From Soonwooa sp032062245 (GTDB lineage Bacteria; Bacteroidota; Bacteroidia; Flavobacteriales; Weeksellaceae), in NCBI RefSeq assembly GCF_032062245.1, contig NZ_DAMBQF010000005.1, positions 1 through 64,000 on the forward strand: a stretch of 64,000 nt of DNA. Direction: 5' to 3'. A program made the translations under genes and the position numbers. Position 1 is the stretch's first letter. Every line of letters begins with the position of its first letter. Positions 42,624 to 51,771 of this stretch are shown here, one piece after another. The notes under the pieces are model-generated. The model did not search any database. It saw only the letters and a list, made by a program, of their open reading frames with translations, and was not told where the DNA came from.

Positions 42624-43506
42624 TCCTGTATTGTTAAAAGATAGTGTAGATGCTTTGGTGACTAATCCAGATGGTGTCTATGTGGATTGCACTTTTGGTG
42701 GCGGTGGGCATTCTCGTGAGATTTTGTCAAGATTGTCTACGGAAGGGCGTTTGTTTTCTTTTGATCAAGATACGGATGCGTTAAAAAATGCTTTGGATGA
42801 TTCTCGTTTTACATTAATTAATCAGAATTTCAGATTTCTAGAAAATTCGATGTTAATGTATGGTGTTCCTCAGGTTGATGGGATTTTGGCAGATTTGGGC
42901 GTTTCGTCACATCAATTTGATGAAGCGGATCGTGGATTTTCGATTCGCAGCAATGCGCCTTTGGATATGCGAATGAATGTGATGCAAGCTCTTGATGCAA
43001 AGAAAGTCATTAATGAATATGAAGAAGAGCAACTTGCGGATATCTTTTATTATTATGGGGAATTGCGTGAAGCGAGAAAGTTAGCGCGTCAAATTGTCAA
43101 CCATCGTAAGAATAAATTAATTGAAACAACGCAGGATCTGAAAGACATTTTCAGTTATATCCCTTCGCATAAGAGTAACAAATTTTTTGCACAAGTCTTC
43201 CAAGCGGTAAGAATTGAAGTGAATCAGGAGTTGGATGTGTTGAAGGAAATGTTGCTTCAGTCTTATAAAATTTTAAAACCAGAAGGTCGTTTGGTGGTGA
43301 TTTCTTATCATTCTTTAGAAGATCGTTTGGTGAAGAGATTTTTGAAAAACGGAATGTTCGAAGGTGAGCCAGAACGTGATATTTATGGAAATTTTAAAAA
43401 GTCATTTGACTTGATAAAAACCAAAGCCATTATTCCTGATGATAAGGAGATTGAAGAAAATTCTCGTGCTAGAAGTGCGAAAATGAGAATAGGAAGTAAA
43501 ATTTAA
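42607..43506 (+). CDS. rsmH: 16S rRNA (cytosine-1402-N4)-methyltransferase
   Basis: 299 residues. The start MTMYHNPVLLKDSVDAL carries the HxPVLL motif of the family; ATG at 42613 is an alternative. The S-adenosylmethionine site DCTFGGGGHS and LADLGVSSHQFD are clear, with FFAQVFQAVRIEVNQEL and ISYHSLEDRLVK in the C-terminal half. Second gene of the dcw cluster, overlapping mraZ. Confidence 0.96.
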   Translation: MTMYHNPVLLKDSVDALVTNPDGVYVDCTFGGGGHSREILSRLSTEGRLFSFDQDTDALKNALDDSRFTLINQNFRFLENSMLMYGVPQVDGILADLGVSSHQFDEADRGFSIRSNAPLDMRMNVMQALDAKKVINEYEEEQLADIFYYYGELREARKLARQIVNHRKNKLIETTQDLKDIFSYIPSHKSNKFFAQVFQAVRIEVNQELDVLKEMLLQSYKILKPEGRLVVISYHSLEDRLVKRFLKNGMFEGEPERDIYGNFKKSFDLIKTKAIIPDDKEIEENSRARSAKMRIGSKI

Positions 43507-43523
43507 TAAAGAGAAAATAAAAA

Positions 43524-43892
43524 TTGGCTAGAAGAAACCTTAATCGTCCAAAGAAAAAATTAACCGTGATGGACATCATCAAGGGGAATTTTCTTAATCG
43601 TGATGAGGTTACAGTTCATTACAAATATTTTTTGATGGTGTTCGGATTGTTAATGGTGATGATCTATAGCAACCACTTAGTTGGTAAAAAAATCGAACGC
43701 GTTAACGAATTAAAAGAAGAAACGGAAGAATACAAATCTCGAAATGCCTATGCGCAAAGTAGATTGATTAAGATAAAATTAGAATCAGAATTAGGTAAAG
43801 AAATGTTGACCGACTCGCTAATGACATTAGAAAGTCACCCAATGAAACTCCTTATAAAACTAGATAGTACAAATGTCAAAACAAAACAATGA
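43524..43892 (+). CDS. ftsL: FtsL-like cell division protein
   Basis: 122 residues from a TTG start (MARRNLNRPKKKLT). A basic cytoplasmic segment is followed by one transmembrane helix (YFLMVFGLLMVMIYSNHL, about 37-54) and a heptad-rich periplasmic stretch. Topology, size and position between rsmH and the PBP gene identify it as the divisome FtsL; the primary sequence is poorly conserved. The gene overlaps the next by 20 bp. Confidence 0.8.
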   Translation: MARRNLNRPKKKLTVMDIIKGNFLNRDEVTVHYKYFLMVFGLLMVMIYSNHLVGKKIERVNELKEETEEYKSRNAYAQSRLIKIKLESELGKEMLTDSLMTLESHPMKLLIKLDSTNVKTKQ

Positions 43893-45867
43893 GTACGAAA
43901 AGAAGCGTTCCAAAGCGTTGAGATGGGGCTACCTTTTTGCATTGGTAGCTTTTGGTCTCTTTACGATATTTTTGGTTCGTATTCTTATTTTACAAAATAC
44001 AAATGTTGAGGAGTTTCAGAATAATTACATCAACAAAAACTACCGCGAAGCAACGCTGAAAGCAGCTCGTGGAAATCTTTATGCAGCCGATGGCTCTATC
44101 TTGGCGACAACGGTGATGCGTTACGATATCTATTTGGATTTCAAAACGATGCGCGATACGATTTATCAAAATAACATTGGTGAATTGACAGATTCTTTGA
44201 GTTTAATGTTTGATAAACCAAGAAGTTATTTCCGTGCAAAATTTGACGAGCAAAAGAAGAAGAAAAATCAATATTATTCTTTAGTAAAAGGTCTTGACTT
44301 TGATGAATATGACAGAATCCGCAATTTTCCAATTTTTAAAAAAGGGAAAAACAAAGGTGGGTTTATCGTTGACAGAAATTATAAGAGAGAATTAGCAACA
44401 ACGCAAATTGGAGCAGGAACAATTGGTGCTGACAACGAGAACGGAAAATCAGGTCTCGAAGGTGCTTTTAGTAAATATTTGACAGGGACTGACGGTAAAC
44501 GTCTAGAGCAAAGAATCAACGCATCACAGTGGAAACCAATTGATTATTGGAAAGTTCAGGAGCCTGTTGATGGCGAAGATGTGTACACAACTTTAGATTT
44601 AAGAATTCAAGATATTGCACATACAGCTTTAGAAAATCAGTTGATTAATTTCGATGCGGATCATGGTTGTGTTGTCGTTATGGAAACACAAACTGGTAAA
44701 GTTCGTGCGATGGTCAACCTTCGTAGAACAGAACCTGGGATTTATGTTGATGCCTATAATTTTGCTGTAAAAGATGCGCAAGAGCCCGGATCTATCATTA
44801 AAACAATGTCAATTTTGGCGGCGATGGATGACGGATTTGTGGACGAAAATACCAAAGTTAATATCGGAAGTGGGAGCTGGACTTACGCGGGACAGTTAAT
44901 TACAGACGGTCACGGTGGTGGAACTTACGACGTTAGTGATGTTCTTGCAAAATCGAGTAATGTTGGTGCTGCTAAAATTATTACTTCGCATTATGCTGAT
45001 AAACCAGAAGTGTTTTTGGACCATTGGAGAAGATGGAAAATGTTTGATAAAATGGATATTGAACTTCCCGGTATTGCAAAACCTTCTATCCAAACACCCA
45101 AAAGTAAACGTTGGAACAAAGCGACTTTAGCCTCATTGTCTTACGGCTATTCTTCTAGTTTTAGTTTGTTGCAGCTTACAACTTTTTACAACGGTGTTGC
45201 GAATCATGGCAAAATGGTAAAACCGCTTTTCATTGATAAAGTAATGAAAGATGGGAAAGTGTTGTACGAAGCAAAACCTGAAGTTTTGGTTAACAAAATG
45301 GCATCAGATAAAGCTATTAAAATGATGACCGATGCGCTGACAAAAGCAGTAGAAAAAGGAACGGCGAAAAGTATCTACACGCCGAATCTTAAAATCGCTG
45401 GTAAAACTGGTACAGCAAGATTCGAATATTGGAAGCCTGGTCCTAGAAAATATCAAGCATCATTTGCAGGTTTTTACCCATCGGATAATCCAAAATATAC
45501 ATGTATCGTCATGATTAATCAGCCAGATACATCAAAAGGTTTTTATGGTGGTTCGGTTTCGGCGCCAGTTTTTAAAGAAATTGCTGGTAAAACATTTTTG
45601 AAAACGCCACTTAATGTCGAAAAAGAATTGTTGGTAGAGCATCCGGTGAAACTTGACAAAATGATTGAACCAAATCGTAAAGTCTCTGTTGAGAATCGTC
45701 AAATGCCGAATGTTGTTGGGATGATTGGGAAAAATGCAATTCCACAATTAGAGAATTTGGGCTATCGCGTGGACTTCAAAGGTGTTGGTAAAATCATGGA
45801 GCAATTCCCGTCTGCGGGAGCAACAATTGGAAAAAATCAAAGAATATATCTGACTTTACAGAAATAA
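43873..45867 (+). CDS. ftsI: Division-specific penicillin-binding protein (transpeptidase) with PASTA domain
   Basis: 664 residues. One N-terminal transmembrane helix, a class B PBP dimerisation domain, then the transpeptidase with Ser307-x-x-Lys310 (GSIIK), SSN (in AKSSNVG) and KTG (AGKTGTARF). A single C-terminal PASTA domain begins at MPNVVGMIGKNAIPQL. It cross-links septal peptidoglycan with FtsW. Confidence 0.95.
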   Translation: MSKQNNEYEKKRSKALRWGYLFALVAFGLFTIFLVRILILQNTNVEEFQNNYINKNYREATLKAARGNLYAADGSILATTVMRYDIYLDFKTMRDTIYQNNIGELTDSLSLMFDKPRSYFRAKFDEQKKKKNQYYSLVKGLDFDEYDRIRNFPIFKKGKNKGGFIVDRNYKRELATTQIGAGTIGADNENGKSGLEGAFSKYLTGTDGKRLEQRINASQWKPIDYWKVQEPVDGEDVYTTLDLRIQDIAHTALENQLINFDADHGCVVVMETQTGKVRAMVNLRRTEPGIYVDAYNFAVKDAQEPGSIIKTMSILAAMDDGFVDENTKVNIGSGSWTYAGQLITDGHGGGTYDVSDVLAKSSNVGAAKIITSHYADKPEVFLDHWRRWKMFDKMDIELPGIAKPSIQTPKSKRWNKATLASLSYGYSSSFSLLQLTTFYNGVANHGKMVKPLFIDKVMKDGKVLYEAKPEVLVNKMASDKAIKMMTDALTKAVEKGTAKSIYTPNLKIAGKTGTARFEYWKPGPRKYQASFAGFYPSDNPKYTCIVMINQPDTSKGFYGGSVSAPVFKEIAGKTFLKTPLNVEKELLVEHPVKLDKMIEPNRKVSVENRQMPNVVGMIGKNAIPQLENLGYRVDFKGVGKIMEQFPSAGATIGKNQRIYLTLQK

Positions 45868-45877
45868 AGAATTGAAA

Positions 45878-47338
45878 ATGAATTTAGAAAAATTATTAGC
45901 AAACATCACGGTTTTAGAAACTAAAGGAACTTTGGACAAAGAAGTTTCTGTGTTGGTTTTCGACAGTAGAAAAGCTGTTGAAAATGCTTTGTATGTTGCT
46001 ATTAAAGGTGTGGTTGCAGATGGACATTCATTTATTAATTCAGCGATTGAGAAAGGTGCGAAGATTATCGTTTGCGAAGCTTTACCAGAAACGATTAATG
46101 AAAAAATTACTTATATTTTAGTTAAAGATTCGTCGAAAGCTTTAGGTCATTTGGCTTCAAATTTCTACGACAATCCTTCAAAAAAATTAAACTTAGTCGG
46201 TGTTACTGGAACTAATGGAAAAACTTCTGTAACAACTTTGTTATTTGATATTTTTAAAAATTTGGGTTATCCATCAGCGCTTATTTCGACGGTGGAATAT
46301 CGTATTGCCGATGAGGTGATCCCAAGTACACATACAACGCCTGACGTTATTCGCCTTAACGAAATGTTGGCGAAAGCGGTTGACAAAGGCTGTGAATATG
46401 CTTTTATGGAAGTAAGTTCTCACGGCATTACGCAAGATCGTATCGAAGGTTTACATTTTAAAATTGCTGGTTTCACGAATATCACAAGAGATCATTTAGA
46501 TTATCATAAAACTTTCGAGAACTATATTCAAGCCAAAAAGAGATTTTTTGATGAGTTAGAAGTTGGCGCAATTGCCATTACCAATGCTGATGACAAAAAC
46601 GGAAGCGTGATGTTGCAAAATACCAAAGCGACAAAAAAATCTTTCGCGATGAAGACGATGGCAGATTTCCACGGAAAATTGTTGGAAGTGGATTTCAACG
46701 GGATGCTTTTAAATTTTAATGGAAAAGAATTTTGGACGACTTTATCAGGGAAGTTCAATGTATATAATTTGCTTTTAGCTTTTGGGATTGCGACAGAATT
46801 AGGAATGCAAGAAGATGAAATTTTACAAGCGATTTCAAAACTTCATCGTGTTAATGGTCGTTTCGAAACGATGAAATCCGATGGTGGAATATTCTTCGTG
46901 GTCGATTATGCGCATACGCCAGATGCTTTAGAAAATATTTTGGACAGCATTAACGAAATCAGAACTAAAAATGAAAGACTGATTTGTGTTTTTGGTTGTG
47001 GAGGTGATAGAGATCATGGCAAACGTCCTCAAATGGGGAAAATTGCAACACAGAAAGCAACTTTAGCGATTATCACTTCGGACAATCCAAGAACGGAAGA
47101 TCCAAGTGCGATTATCAAAGAAATTGAAGCTGGGGTTGAGCCTCAGAATTTTAATAAATATGTTTCAATACCTGATCGTAAAGAAGCCATTAAAATGGCT
47201 ATCAAGTTCTCAGAGCCAAAAGACATCATTTTGGTTGCGGGTAAAGGTCACGAAACGTATCAAGAAATAAATGGTGTTAAACATCATTTCGATGACAAAG
47301 AAGTCATCACAGAACTTTATAAATTAATGAGTAAGTAG
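45878..47338 (+). CDS. murE: UDP-MurNAc-tripeptide synthetase MurE
   Basis: Adds the third amino acid (very likely meso-diaminopimelate) to UDP-MurNAc-L-Ala-D-Glu. 486 residues from ATG at 45878; a TTG two codons upstream also fits. Seen: GVTGTNGKTSVTTLL (P-loop), TTPDVIRLNEML, DYAHTPDALENIL and the DNPRTEDP motif, whose asparagine/arginine pattern selects diaminopimelate over lysine. In this window it is followed not by mraY but by an inserted gene. Confidence 0.96.
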   Translation: MNLEKLLANITVLETKGTLDKEVSVLVFDSRKAVENALYVAIKGVVADGHSFINSAIEKGAKIIVCEALPETINEKITYILVKDSSKALGHLASNFYDNPSKKLNLVGVTGTNGKTSVTTLLFDIFKNLGYPSALISTVEYRIADEVIPSTHTTPDVIRLNEMLAKAVDKGCEYAFMEVSSHGITQDRIEGLHFKIAGFTNITRDHLDYHKTFENYIQAKKRFFDELEVGAIAITNADDKNGSVMLQNTKATKKSFAMKTMADFHGKLLEVDFNGMLLNFNGKEFWTTLSGKFNVYNLLLAFGIATELGMQEDEILQAISKLHRVNGRFETMKSDGGIFFVVDYAHTPDALENILDSINEIRTKNERLICVFGCGGDRDHGKRPQMGKIATQKATLAIITSDNPRTEDPSAIIKEIEAGVEPQNFNKYVSIPDRKEAIKMAIKFSEPKDIILVAGKGHETYQEINGVKHHFDDKEVITELYKLMSK

Positions 47339-47348
47339 AATTAAAAGA

Positions 47349-47369
47349 TTTAAGAATTTAATTATTTAA
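47349..47369. repeat. 8-bp-periodic TTTAA tract, left of the inserted gene
   Basis: TTTAA occurs at 47349, 47357 and 47365, an exact period of 8. A similar tract lies right of the four-helix-bundle gene, with a 13-bp identical string (TTTAATTATTTAA) in both. Confidence 0.6.
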
Positions 47370-47379
47370 AAACTATCAG

Positions 47380-47757
47380 ATGACAAAAAATTTTGAAGAG
47401 TTTCCAGTTTATCAAAAGAGCTTGGACTTAGTTCAAAAGATTTTTGAATATGTTAAAAACGATAGTTTTAAAAATGAATTTGAATTCGTAAATCAAATAA
47501 AAAGAGCAGGAATATCGGTAGCAAATAATATCGCTGAAGGTTCAGAATATAATAGCAATAGACAATTCATTCGCTTTCTGAAGATATCTAAAGGAAGTTG
47601 TGGAGAAGTAAGAAATATGATTTTTATAAGTAAAAAAGTGGGACTTGATGATGAGAATATTGGAGACGAAATCTTAGTATTATCAAAAGAAGTATCTTCT
47701 AATTTATCAAATTTTATAAAATATCTAAGTCAAAATATAGAAAAGAGAAATCTTTAA
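47380..47757 (+). CDS. Four-helix-bundle protein (23S rRNA IVS type) inserted in dcw
   Basis: 125 residues: EEFPVYQKSLDLVQKIFEY, FEFVNQIKRAGISVANNIAEGSEYN, RQFIRFLKISKGSCGEVRNM. This is the four-helix-bundle/S23 family found in intervening sequences of 23S rRNA and as a helper (bAvd-like) in diversity-generating retroelements. The role of free-standing copies is unknown. The gene is intact, on the operon strand, between murE and mraY, which are normally neighbours; flanking TTTAA tracts suggest it arrived by insertion. Confidence 0.9.
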   Translation: MTKNFEEFPVYQKSLDLVQKIFEYVKNDSFKNEFEFVNQIKRAGISVANNIAEGSEYNSNRQFIRFLKISKGSCGEVRNMIFISKKVGLDDENIGDEILVLSKEVSSNLSNFIKYLSQNIEKRNL

Positions 47758-47780
47758 ATTTTTAATTATTTAATCTTTAA
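47753..47780. repeat. 8-bp-periodic TTTAA tract, right of the inserted gene
   Basis: TTTAA at 47753, 47761, 47769 and 47776 (periods 8, 8, 7). The first unit holds the TAA stop codon of the inserted gene. It shares TTTAATTATTTAA with the left tract, so the gene is bracketed by direct repeats. Confidence 0.6.
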
Positions 47781-47789
47781 ATCAAGAAA

Positions 47790-49031
47790 ATGTTATACTA
47801 TCTAAACGAATATCTCATCAGTCATGGCATCCATATTCCGGGGATGAACTTGTTTCGATACATTTCGTTTCGAGCGGCGATGGCTGTGTTGTTTTCACTG
47901 ATTATTGCTTTAGCATACGGTAAAAAAATCATCAATTATCTCCGTCAAAAACAAATGGGCGAGTTGGTGAGAGATTTAGGTTTAGCAGGTCAAAAACAAA
48001 AAGAAGGAACGCCAACAATGGGTGGTATCATCATTATTGTGGCGACGATTATTCCGGTGCTGTTGTTCACAAGGATTACAAACGTCTATATTGTTTTGTT
48101 GATTGTATCGGTGTTTTGGATGGGTGCGATTGGATTTTTGGACGATTATTTAAAAAAGATTAAAAAAAATAAAGACGGATTACAAGGAAAATTCAAAGTT
48201 ATTGGACAAGTTGGTTTAGGCTTAATCGTTGGAGTAACAATGTATTTCCATCCAGATATCGAGGTTAAAAGAAAATATTCTGATGCTAAAGTTGTCAACC
48301 GTAACAATGTTGAAAAAAACTTTATGCCTGAGGAAAAAATCCCTGTTTCGACCGTTCCGTTTACAAAAAATAACGAATTCGACTACAGCGGTATTTTGTT
48401 TTGGATGAGTCCAAACGAAGCGCATGAATGGTCTTGGATTGTGTTTATCCCGATTGTTATTTTTATCGTAACAGCGGTATCTAACGGTGCTAATATCACC
48501 GACGGAATCGACGGTCTAGCCGCGGGAACCAGCGTCGTCATATTATTGACTTTGGCGTTTTTTGCCTACTTATCGGGTAACATCATTTTTGCGGATTATC
48601 TCAATATTATGTTCCTCCCGAATATGGGTGAAACTACGATTTTTGCGCTCGCTTTGGTCGGTGCAGTTATCGGATTTTTCTGGTACAATACTTATCCGGC
48701 ACAAGTATTCATGGGAGATACAGGAAGTTTGATGTTGGGCGGTGTGATTGCAGTTTTAGCAATTATTTTAAGAAAAGAATTACTAATCCCTGTGCTTTGC
48801 GGAATTTTCTTGGTAGAGAATCTTTCGGTGATGTTGCAGGTGGTTGTTTTTAAATATAGAAAAAGAAAATACGGTTTAGAATACGCTCAGAATAACCGTC
48901 TGTTTTTGATGTCGCCTTTGCATCATCATTATCAGAAAAAAGGTTACCACGAGAGCAAAATTGTAAACAGAGCAATTATTTTGGGAATGTTGTTGGCAAT
49001 TATTTGTTTAATAACACTCAAAACTAGATAA
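47790..49031 (+). CDS. mraY: Phospho-MurNAc-pentapeptide transferase MraY
   Basis: Transfers phospho-MurNAc-pentapeptide to undecaprenyl phosphate to form lipid I. 413 residues with about ten helices, the family motifs GTPTMGG, GFLDDYLKK (aspartate pair), NGANITDGIDGLAAG and HHHYQKKG. A cytoplasmic insertion (about 150-210, including KRKYSDAKVVNRNNVEK) makes it longer than the roughly 360 of E. coli, as is usual in Bacteroidota. Confidence 0.96.
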   Translation: MLYYLNEYLISHGIHIPGMNLFRYISFRAAMAVLFSLIIALAYGKKIINYLRQKQMGELVRDLGLAGQKQKEGTPTMGGIIIIVATIIPVLLFTRITNVYIVLLIVSVFWMGAIGFLDDYLKKIKKNKDGLQGKFKVIGQVGLGLIVGVTMYFHPDIEVKRKYSDAKVVNRNNVEKNFMPEEKIPVSTVPFTKNNEFDYSGILFWMSPNEAHEWSWIVFIPIVIFIVTAVSNGANITDGIDGLAAGTSVVILLTLAFFAYLSGNIIFADYLNIMFLPNMGETTIFALALVGAVIGFFWYNTYPAQVFMGDTGSLMLGGVIAVLAIILRKELLIPVLCGIFLVENLSVMLQVVVFKYRKRKYGLEYAQNNRLFLMSPLHHHYQKKGYHESKIVNRAIILGMLLAIICLITLKTR

Positions 49032-49043
49032 CAAATCTTGAGT

Positions 49044-50381
49044 ATGAAAGTAGTTATTTTAGGAGGTGGCGAAAGTGGCGTTGGTGCTGCATTTTTAGCA
49101 AAGAAGAAAGGATTCGATGTTTTTCTTTCGGATATGGGCACGATTCGCGACAACTACAAAAACGAGTTAACAGACTTAGGCGTTGAGTTCGAAGAAGGTC
49201 AGCATACGGAAGAACGCATTCTTTCGGCGGATTGGGTGATCAAAAGTCCCGGAATTCCGAAAAAGGCGGACATCGTTTTTAAAATCAAAAACCAAGGCAT
49301 TAGATTGTCTTCGGAGATAGAATTTGCTTCAGAATTTACTGATGCTAAAATCGTTGCGATTACAGGAAGTAATGGTAAAACAACGACAACTTCTTTAATT
49401 TATCATATTTTAAAAGAGGACGGTTTCAATGTAGGTTTGGGCGGTAACATCGGGAAAAGCTTTGCAAAACAAGTCGCGGAGGAAAATTTCGATTATTATG
49501 TTTTGGAAGTTTCTAGTTTTCAATTAGATGATATTCAAACATTTAGACCATATATTTCATTGTTATTGAATTTGTCAAAAGATCATCTCGACCAGTATAA
49601 TTATGATTATGAAGAATATGCTTTAGCGAAATTCAGAATTACCGAAAACCAAGATCAGCAAAACTTTTTCATCTACAATAAAGATGATGAAATGAGCCAA
49701 AAGATTCTGGAAAAGCTTGATCTCAAAGTTAATAAAGTGCCTTTCTCGATGTCCGAAAAGTTGGATTATGGTGCTTATGCGACCGATTCTAATATTTTCG
49801 TGAATGTTGAAGAGCAGCATTTCGAAATGAAAATCGAAGAGCTTTCTTTAATGGGAAAACATAATGTTGCCAACAGTCTTGCCGCAAGTATTGCTGGTAA
49901 ATTATTGAATATCAGTAATGAAAGCATTCGTAATTTTTTAATGACTTTCCAAGCGGTTGAGCATAGATTGGAGAATGTTGCTGAAGTCCACGGTGTAAGA
50001 TACATCAACGATAGCAAGGCGACCAATGTTAATGCGACTTATTTCGCTTTAGAAAGTATGAAGCAGCCGACGATTTGGATTGTTGGCGGAAAAGATAAAG
50101 GCAACGACTACACCGAAATTGAAGAATTGGTGAAGAAAAAAGTGAAAGCTATTGTTTGTCTTGGTATTGACAATCAAAAGATTATCGACTTTTTTAAAAA
50201 TGATAAAGAACAAATCTATGACACATCGAGTATGGAAGATGCTGTTAAAATTTGTTCGCAATTAGCAGAAGAAGGTGATACGGTTTTGTTGTCTCCTTGT
50301 TGTGCAAGTTTTGATTTGTTCAATGGTTACGAAGATCGCGGGAACAAATTCAAGGCGGAAGTTTTGAAATTAATTAAGTAA
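49044..50381 (+). CDS. murD: UDP-MurNAc-L-alanine:D-glutamate ligase MurD
   Basis: Adds D-glutamate to UDP-MurNAc-L-alanine in the cytoplasm. 445 residues from MKVVILGGGESGVGAA (a TTG two codons earlier is in frame). The ATP-binding ITGSNGKTTTTSL, the NLSKDHLDQY motif and the C-terminal ATNVNATYFALESM are visible. Start 12 bp after mraY. Confidence 0.95.
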   Translation: MKVVILGGGESGVGAAFLAKKKGFDVFLSDMGTIRDNYKNELTDLGVEFEEGQHTEERILSADWVIKSPGIPKKADIVFKIKNQGIRLSSEIEFASEFTDAKIVAITGSNGKTTTTSLIYHILKEDGFNVGLGGNIGKSFAKQVAEENFDYYVLEVSSFQLDDIQTFRPYISLLLNLSKDHLDQYNYDYEEYALAKFRITENQDQQNFFIYNKDDEMSQKILEKLDLKVNKVPFSMSEKLDYGAYATDSNIFVNVEEQHFEMKIEELSLMGKHNVANSLAASIAGKLLNISNESIRNFLMTFQAVEHRLENVAEVHGVRYINDSKATNVNATYFALESMKQPTIWIVGGKDKGNDYTEIEELVKKKVKAIVCLGIDNQKIIDFFKNDKEQIYDTSSMEDAVKICSQLAEEGDTVLLSPCCASFDLFNGYEDRGNKFKAEVLKLIK

Positions 50382-50401
50382 AAGAAGCAGAAAAACGGAA
50401 G

Positions 50402-51637
50402 ATGGAAAACCAAACGACAGATAATAAATTCGAATTACTAAAGGGCGACAAAGTCCTTTGGATGGTTATCATTTTGATATCCTTTCTGTCGATATTTCCT
50501 GTTTATTCGGCAAGTTCAAACCTAGAATATATCGCGAATAACGGTACAACAACCTCACACGTTCTTAAGCACATGATTTTCCTTGTGATAGGTTTAGGAA
50601 TTATGCGCGGTATTGGCGCCATCAAATACGAATATATTGGTAAACTAAGTTCGATCTTGTTGGCGATTACTGTCGGATTATTGGTGGTTACGATGTTTAC
50701 AGGACAGACTATTGACGGGGCGAGTGCGTCGCGTTGGTTGAAGATTCCGGGGACACCGATTTCGTTCCAGCCGTCGTCGTTTGCATATTTAATGTTAATC
50801 ATTTATCTGTGTAGATATTTAACAAAGAAAATAGCGAGAGAGCGTTTACCTATCGAAAATGTCATGTACATTTTCGGACCAATTTTATTGGTTTTTGGTT
50901 TGGTTGCAAAAGATAACGGATCTACGGGTTTAATGATTTTAATAGTGTCCATCGCGGTTTTGGTCTTTGGACAATTGCATTGGAAGTACATTGCAGGTTT
51001 TATCTCGGTGTCAGTTATTGGAGTTATTATGTTTTTGTTGGTGGCATTAAATACTAACATCATCAACAATAACCGCGTACACACGTGGATGAGCCGTATC
51101 GAAACCTTTACAAATGCTAGAAAGAATGCTGATGTCGAAGATGAGTCTTTAAAGGCGAAAAACTACCAAGTCATGCAAGCGAAAGCAGCGATTGTTCACG
51201 GTGGATTTTATGGTATCGGACCAGGAAAAAGTGCTTTAAAACAAACGCTTCCACAATCGGTTTCGGATTTTATTTTCGCAATTATTGTTGAAGAATATGG
51301 TTGGATTGGGGCTTTTGTATTGATAAGTCTTTACATGATTATGATGATTAGAATTGTCATGATTGCGAGTAAAATGCCGGCATTTTTTGGTTCCTTATTG
51401 GTGCTCGCCATTGGATTAATGATTTTTGTGCAATTGGGTGTTAATATCGCGGTTGCAGTTAACCTAATTCCAGTTACAGGACAGCCTTTACCGCTGATAA
51501 GTTATGGTGGTACGTCGATGTTGGTGACTTACATTCAGTTGGGGATTATTTTAAGTATTAGTTCTCGAATCCAAGTTTATGACGAGGAAGGTATGGGCAA
51601 AAAACAAACGATAGAGGAGATTAACGATATCGCATAA
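50402..51637 (+). CDS. ftsW: FtsW, SEDS glycosyltransferase of the divisome
   Basis: 411 residues with about ten transmembrane helices. The SEDS motifs DGASASRWLKIPG, FQPSSFAYL, KDNGSTGLM and TGQPLPLISYGGTSML identify it. It polymerises septal glycan from lipid II together with the class B PBP encoded upstream. A pair of palindromic repeats follows the gene. Confidence 0.95.
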   Translation: MENQTTDNKFELLKGDKVLWMVIILISFLSIFPVYSASSNLEYIANNGTTTSHVLKHMIFLVIGLGIMRGIGAIKYEYIGKLSSILLAITVGLLVVTMFTGQTIDGASASRWLKIPGTPISFQPSSFAYLMLIIYLCRYLTKKIARERLPIENVMYIFGPILLVFGLVAKDNGSTGLMILIVSIAVLVFGQLHWKYIAGFISVSVIGVIMFLLVALNTNIINNNRVHTWMSRIETFTNARKNADVEDESLKAKNYQVMQAKAAIVHGGFYGIGPGKSALKQTLPQSVSDFIFAIIVEEYGWIGAFVLISLYMIMMIRIVMIASKMPAFFGSLLVLAIGLMIFVQLGVNIAVAVNLIPVTGQPLPLISYGGTSMLVTYIQLGIILSISSRIQVYDEEGMGKKQTIEEINDIA

Positions 51638-51646
51638 AACAAAAAG

Positions 51647-51753
51647 AGTCCCAAGGGGACGGTTTAACAGAGAATAGGACGAAGTCCTATTAAAAGGAAT
51701 AATAATTAAAGTCCCAAAGGGACGACTTAATAAAGAATAGGACAAAGTCCTAT
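51647..51753. repeat. Two tandem REP-like palindromic units between ftsW and murG
   Basis: Each unit of about 44 bp holds two palindromes: GTCCC-3 nt-GGGAC (51648-51660; 51711-51723) and ATAGGAC-3 nt-GTCCTAT (51674-51690; 51737-51753). The units repeat with a 63-bp period and differ at a handful of bases, none of which disrupts pairing of the arms. They lie inside the dcw transcript, so they would form hairpins in the mRNA. Confidence 0.85.
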
Positions 51754-51771
51754 GTGAATAAATATTAGCAA

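Noticed and set aside
51647..51753. CRISPR array
   Set aside because: Only two units, palindromic, with no spacer-like unique sequence and no cas genes in the window.
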